Assembly (NCBI GenBank): GCA_946481355.1 | Contig: CAMLNH010000186.1 | Span: 1-5,705 of the forward strand | Length of the DNA stretch: 5,705 bases | Origin: an uncultured Curvibacter sp. | GTDB lineage: Bacteria; Pseudomonadota; Gammaproteobacteria; Burkholderiales; Burkholderiaceae | Reading direction: 5' to 3' | In this document: positions 5,560 through 5,705 of the stretch, piece after piece | Position numbering within the stretch: the first letter of the stretch is position 1 | Layout: every line of letters begins with the position of its first letter | Translations under genes and position numbers: made by a program | The notes under the pieces: model-generated | Database searches by the model: none | Told to the model about the DNA's origin: nothing | What the model saw: only the letters and a program-made list of their open reading frames with translations

Positions 5560-5628
5560 TAGCTCAGTTGGTAGAGCAGCGGACTTTTAATCCGTTGGTC
5601 GCAGGTTCGAATCCTGCACGTCCTACCA
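5553..5628 (+). tRNA. tRNA-Lys (anticodon UUU)
   Basis: A complete 76-nt tRNA with encoded CCA. The acceptor GGGACGT/ACGTCCT closes with one G-U pair. The D arm is GCTC-AGTTGGTA-GAGC, and the anticodon arm is GCGGA-CTTTTAA-TCCGT with anticodon TTT at 5586-5588. The variable loop is TGGTC and the T arm GCAGG-TTCGAAT-CCTGC. Discriminator A and CCA end at 5628. U36 and A37 are present, as needed for t6A and then ct6A by TcdA, whose gene lies just upstream. It is probably co-transcribed with the tRNA-Asn gene 24 nt downstream. Confidence 0.98.
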
Positions 5629-5652
5629 AGTACAATTCGATGCACCGAATAT
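5629..5652 (+). other. tRNA spacer with small hairpin
   Basis: A 24-nt spacer between the two tRNA genes. ATTCG (5635-5639) and CGAAT (5646-5650) form a 5-bp stem with a 6-nt loop, ending just before the second tRNA. No promoter fits in the spacer, which supports one precursor cut by RNase P and 3'-processing nucleases. Confidence 0.5.
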
Positions 5653-5705
5653 TCCTCGATAGCTCAGTCGGTAGAGCGCCGGACTGTTAATCCGTAGGTC
5701 CCTGG
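5653..5705 (+). tRNA. tRNA-Asn (anticodon GUU), 3' end beyond window
   Basis: The first 53 nt of a tRNA; the T arm is cut by the window end. The acceptor 5' strand is TCCTCGA, starting with T as in bacterial tRNA-Asn, and the D arm is GCTC-AGTCGGTA-GAGC. The anticodon loop CTGTTAA carries GTT at 5686-5688, and CCTGG begins the T stem. U36-A37 makes it another t6A/ct6A target. The anticodon stem CCGGA/TCCGT has a C-U mismatch at 27-43, where tRNA-Lys upstream has G-U. Confidence 0.95.

Noticed and set aside
5394..5690. An open frame running through the tRNA promoter and both tRNA genes.
   Set aside because: It covers structured tRNA sequence and the tcdA end, and contains the residues typically produced by translating tRNA genes (GTLAQLVEQRTFNP-like, VAGSNPARPT). 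This is a well-known false gene.
1..5705. Mobile elements, CRISPR arrays, toxin-antitoxin or defence genes, including integration at the tRNA genes.
   Set aside because: No transposase or integrase motif, target-site duplication, spaced direct repeats or tRNA-end duplication is visible. All coding sequence is accounted for by housekeeping families, though the tRNA 3' side lies outside the window.

Overview
The window reads as a chromosomal segment of a GC-rich betaproteobacterium. Burkholderiales, perhaps Alcaligenaceae, is my best guess. The basis is the tolB-pal-cpoB order, protein sequences of betaproteobacterial character, TAGAAT/TATGAT-type -10 elements and high GC in third codon positions. 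This placement is an inference; no marker gene in the window settles it. All five complete protein genes I can name, the glycosyltransferase gene and both tRNA genes lie on the plus strand. Protein-coding density is very high and no stretch longer than about 140 bases lacks a gene.

Layout: (1) A short leader (1-137) with a possible -10 element precedes a family 2 glycosyltransferase of the WaaE/KdtX type (138-926, TTG start), probably acting on lipopolysaccharide core. (2) Its last 38 nt overlap the start of tolB (889-2202), followed by pal (2244-2771) and cpoB/ybgF (2771-3559). These form the periplasmic and outer-membrane half of the Tol-Pal envelope-constriction machine. The usual tolQ-tolR-tolA genes are not immediately upstream of tolB, where many proteobacteria have them. 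(3) After two adjacent hairpins comes a likely second transcription unit: a YeeE/YedE (TsuA-like) sulfur-compound transporter (3602-4717), then tcdA (4723-5487) 5 nt later. TcdA is the E1-like enzyme that cyclises t6A37 to ct6A37 in tRNAs reading ANN codons. (4) A strong sigma70 promoter, whose -35 overlaps the tcdA stop codon, drives tRNA-Lys(UUU) (5553-5628) and a tRNA-Asn(GUU) cut by the window end (5653-5705).

How the parts fit: the left half concerns the cell envelope (LPS core sugar transfer, outer-membrane tethering, division-coupled envelope constriction). The right half joins sulfur uptake with tRNA modification, and the tRNA genes next to tcdA both carry U36-A37 and so are expected substrates of the t6A/ct6A pathway.

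I found no mobile element, CRISPR array, toxin-antitoxin pair or novel defence system. The more interesting points are small: a probable leaderless start for the transporter gene, a pre-tRNA leader that can pair with the entire 5' acceptor strand of tRNA-Lys, phased A-tracts in the tRNA promoter, and separation of tolB from tolA by a glycosyltransferase gene.
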